Shown here one piece after another: positions 61,513 to 64,000 of a stretch of 64,000 nt of DNA. Numbering within the stretch: the first letter of the stretch is position 1; each line of letters starts with the position of its first letter. Origin of the DNA: Panagrolaimus kolymaensis (taxonomy: Eukaryota > Nematoda > Chromadorea > Rhabditida > Panagrolaimidae); assembly GCA_028622995.1 (NCBI GenBank), contig JAJQJQ010000017.1, forward strand, positions 1,798,001-1,862,000. Reading direction: 5' to 3'. The notes beneath the pieces are model-generated. The model ran no database searches. It was not told the DNA's origin and saw only the letters and a program-made list of their open reading frames with translations. Made by a program: the position numbers and the translations under genes.

Positions 61513-63341
61513 CTAATCAAAATCAACTGCTTTCGGACGAGTGCTTGATACATTCGGTAGTTGTAAATCGAGAAGGTTTGAGACAGCATTGGCGGCAACT
61601 TTGTTAGCAATCTTTGAATGTTCCGGAGTTGGTGGGTATTGACGTTGCTGCTTTGATGTTCTCACGAAAGAGCGGAGATCAGATGATCCAGCAAAAGATG
61701 ATGTAGTCGAACGAATGCTACCATTTAGACTTCGAGGAGAAGGAGTTGCGACTCTTGAATTATTTGAACTACCCATTTTGATTCCAAGTTTGTGATGTAA
61801 AAGATTCTTAGCTGCAGGAGAAAGTCCCATAGCAAGTTGTGCACTTTTCGATGATCCAAATCGAGGAGTTTTCCTAAAAAAGGCAAATAAAAAAGCCATA
61901 AAAAGTAATAGTCAAAAATGTGATAAGAACTTTTAACTTACGCGTGAGCCTGAGCAGCGGCTTTGAGAGCAGTTTTTCTTTTGTCAGTAAAACGTTTTCC
62001 AATTGTATCATTCATATAATTTGCAAGTTTATCACGAATTGGAACTTCAGGAATTTTGAATACAGGAGCATCAGCAGAAATTGGGTCGTCATCGCCATCA
62101 AGTCGAAATGGAGTTCCATCAATTTCGCCCCATGTCATTAAAGGAGTATCATCAACACCTGAAAAATGAGTTTTAATATAAAAAAAGCATTTAAATAACA
62201 CAAACCTGGTTCAATTGAAGGGGTAGCAATACATCCCAGAGTGTCAGCATTTACAAAACCAAGGTCCTTGCCAGTAACATCGACTCTATGAATGTTATTG
62301 GCTGCTTGGTGTAATGCTGCCCTCGCCATCGTAGATGGTTTAGCATGCTGAGCATCCTCTTTCCTTATTCTCGTTGCTTCTTTATTAATCAAAATTTCGT
62401 TCATTTGCATTCGTTCAACCAATTCTGCATTTGTCAAAGGTGCTTCATCAACAGGATTAAAGATTAAATCATTACGCGCTTTATAACTCCATCCATCGAG
62501 CGTTTTAGATTTATCTGAAAAATATCATGAATGCTTATTGTATAACAAAATTATTGAGAGAGAAAAAGCATACCATCGCTATTTTTAATAGCCAACATTT
62601 GTTCATCAGCAGCAGCTGTAAGTGGCTTTATTTGATTATTGTAATCTTCGTTATGTTTTCTTTCAGCATTATACATCCATGCATTTTTCTTCCGTTCTCT
62701 TTCATTCATCAAAGCAGCCAATTCTTCAAACGATGCATTGTCTTCGCTAGTATAATTATCCAAATATGATTGCAAAGTAAATTTATCCATTGCTTTAGCT
62801 CTTTTCTTTTTCGGAGCACCCTAAAAAAATAAATATAGCAACAAAAAAATGTAGTCAAAACTTACAATTCTATCGTTATCCCCTTCTGGATTACAATAAT
62901 TGTAGCCAGAATTTGTAATCGGTGTTGAAAATTCAGAATAAGAAGTTGATGGAGTACCAAAATCACTCAAAGATGGCGTAGCATTAGGTGCATTCTTTAT
63001 TCCATATTTAAGTTGTAATTCACGAATCTTTGCTTCATCACCAGCAACCAAAGCATCGAGATATTCTTTTTGAACCTTAAATCAATCATTTTATTATCTT
63101 TATAGGTATAAGCATAAAAAATTTCACCAACTTTAAGCTTCTTAACATCTGGAAAATAATCTCTTTGAATAATGGATGAAATATTTTCAATGAATGTTTC
63201 TTCAGGTACAACTTTACGAGTTTCTTTTTTGGTTGTCAAACTTTTTGGACCAACTTTGACGATTTGATTTCGATTTGCAGATTGTGGAACTTTAGGAATA
63301 GCAAATTGTAAATCCGCTTCCTTAAATCTATCTGTAGCCAT
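61513..63341 (-). CDS. ess-2: Splicing factor ESS-2 (DGCR14/ESS2 family)
   Basis: Exons 63341-63132, 63075-62866, 62820-62574, 62514-62206, 62158-61942 and 61873-61513; 517 residues. The family's N-terminal block is present (VVPEETFIENISSIIQRDYF, PDVKKLKVQKEYLDAL), as are the helical NERERKKNAWMYNAERKHNE segment, the DGWSYKARNDLIFNP block with GWxYxxxNxLMxxP-like spacing, VDDTPLMTWGEIDGTPFRLD, and KIPEVPIRDKLANYMNDTI. ESS2 joins the C spliceosomal complex and, in C. elegans, affects splicing of introns with altered splice sites. The tail is Ser-rich. Exon 1 joins exon 2 at KLK|VQK using a GTTGGT donor. It is divergent from txdc-9 over 220 bp. Confidence 0.93.
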
Positions 63342-63561
63342 CTTTAATTTAAAAAAAAGTAAATCAATACAAATAACTTATAAAAATTTATTTTGTTGGT
63401 TTGATTTTTTTTTGTTGCAAAAAAAATTTCTTTAGTCGAGATATGATTTGAATCTCGAAGCGAAAAAAGACTCGTGCTCGAACTTCAAAAAAGGAAGAAG
63501 AAAACTTGGAGAAAATTTTTAAAAAGGTTTTTATAAATCCAGAGATTCCTCTAAAAATAAA
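63342..63561. promoter_or_regulatory. Bidirectional promoter region of ess-2 and txdc-9
   Basis: 220-bp spacer between divergent starts. AT-rich with a run TTTTTTTTTGTTGCAAAAAAAA. Role inferred from the divergent arrangement of two housekeeping genes. Confidence 0.45.
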
Positions 63562-64000
63562 ATGGCAGATAATATTATTGCTGATCAATTATTGAATGCT
63601 GCAAAGGTTGTTGAAAAGCAAGTTGATGCGGAAATTCAACGACTTGATAATCTTGATGACGATGGCTTGGAAGAAATTCGGCGTAAAAGAATTGAAGAAA
63701 TGAAAGCTGTTGCAAGAAAAAAGCAGGTAAATTTTGTTGAATATTTTATCATGTTTTTTTTGTTAAATTTCTAAATATTTTTAGGATCAAGAAGCTGCTG
63801 GCCATGGAAAAGTCACAGAACTCGCCGATGAAAGAGATTTCTTTGAAGCTGGTAAAAGATCGGATAAACTTGTATGCCACTTTTATGATACATCAAATCG
63901 TCGTTGTGAGCTTGTTGAATGGTGTCTAGAAAAATTATCAATGGCACATTATGGTACAAAATTTGTAAAATTGAATACGGAAAGAGTACAATTATTTTCT
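63562..64000 (+). CDS. txdc-9: Thioredoxin domain-containing protein 9 (phosducin-like), 5' part
   Basis: Exon 63562-63726, a 58-nt intron, then exon 63785 to the edge of the window; the gene continues beyond. The N-terminal helix (LLNAAKVVEKQVDAEIQRLD, then GLEEIRRKRIEEMKAVARKK) is followed by HGKVTELADERDFFEAGKRS and the start of a thioredoxin fold, VCHFYDTSNRRCELVEWCLE. Where thioredoxin has CGPC this family has a divergent loop with a single relevant Cys, as here. TXNDC9 binds the CCT chaperonin and tunes folding of actin and tubulin. The C-terminal part is not in this window. Confidence 0.92.

Overview
The window reads as nuclear DNA of a nematode. It is very AT-rich, introns are mostly 45-60 nt with GT...TTTTAG or TTTCAG borders, exons are small, and the recognisable proteins include nematode-style UNC-40/DCC, CRTC, TIAM with an EVH1-like N-terminus, a one-finger NUP153 and ESS-2. 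Acceptors often end TTTTTAG rather than the C. elegans TTTTCAG, so a relative outside Caenorhabditis is likely; the genus is not determined. All exon joins were worked out by hand from splice borders and reading frame. For every complete multi-exon gene except TFIIS the summed exon length is a multiple of three.

Layout. 1-556 holds the 3' end of an unrecognised gene. 664-6325 is a 5.7-kb block bounded by about 375-425 bp inverted repeats, with a 10-bp direct repeat just outside; it carries an OTU-type cysteine protease gene and three unrecognised small genes, and looks like a transposable element or mobile gene cassette. 6639-10317 is a Rac GEF (tiam-1, minus). 12.0-12.3 kb has a degraded or unfinished gene. 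12985-14108 is TFIIS (minus) with an apparent one-base frameshift at its start. 14719-15754 is S-formylglutathione hydrolase (minus). 16134-17457 is crtc-1 (plus). 19186-22214 is the GPI-anchor enzyme PIG-O (plus). 22551-24229 is a Ser-rich unknown (plus). 24619-26680 is an F-box protein (minus).

26.7-37.1 kb is a 10-kb stretch without any supportable gene, full of A/T runs and TTTTGCAAAA-like motifs. 37143-47625 is unc-40 (17 exons, minus), with a 1.6-kb palindromic element in one intron. 48824-51902 is the FG nucleoporin npp-7/NUP153 (plus), which has tandemly duplicated FG exons and a 909-bp hAT-like foldback element with 8-bp target duplication in one intron. 52856-57666 is a proton-coupled peptide transporter (plus), 58236-61301 an ammonium transporter (minus), 61513-63341 ess-2 (minus) and 63562 to the end the start of txdc-9 (plus).

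Most genes are unrelated housekeeping or signalling genes. Only loose functional links appear: unc-40 and tiam-1 both act in actin-based axon guidance, and TFIIS, ess-2, npp-7 and crtc-1 act in nuclear gene expression. Non-coding space is shaped by inverted-repeat (foldback) elements of several unrelated families.
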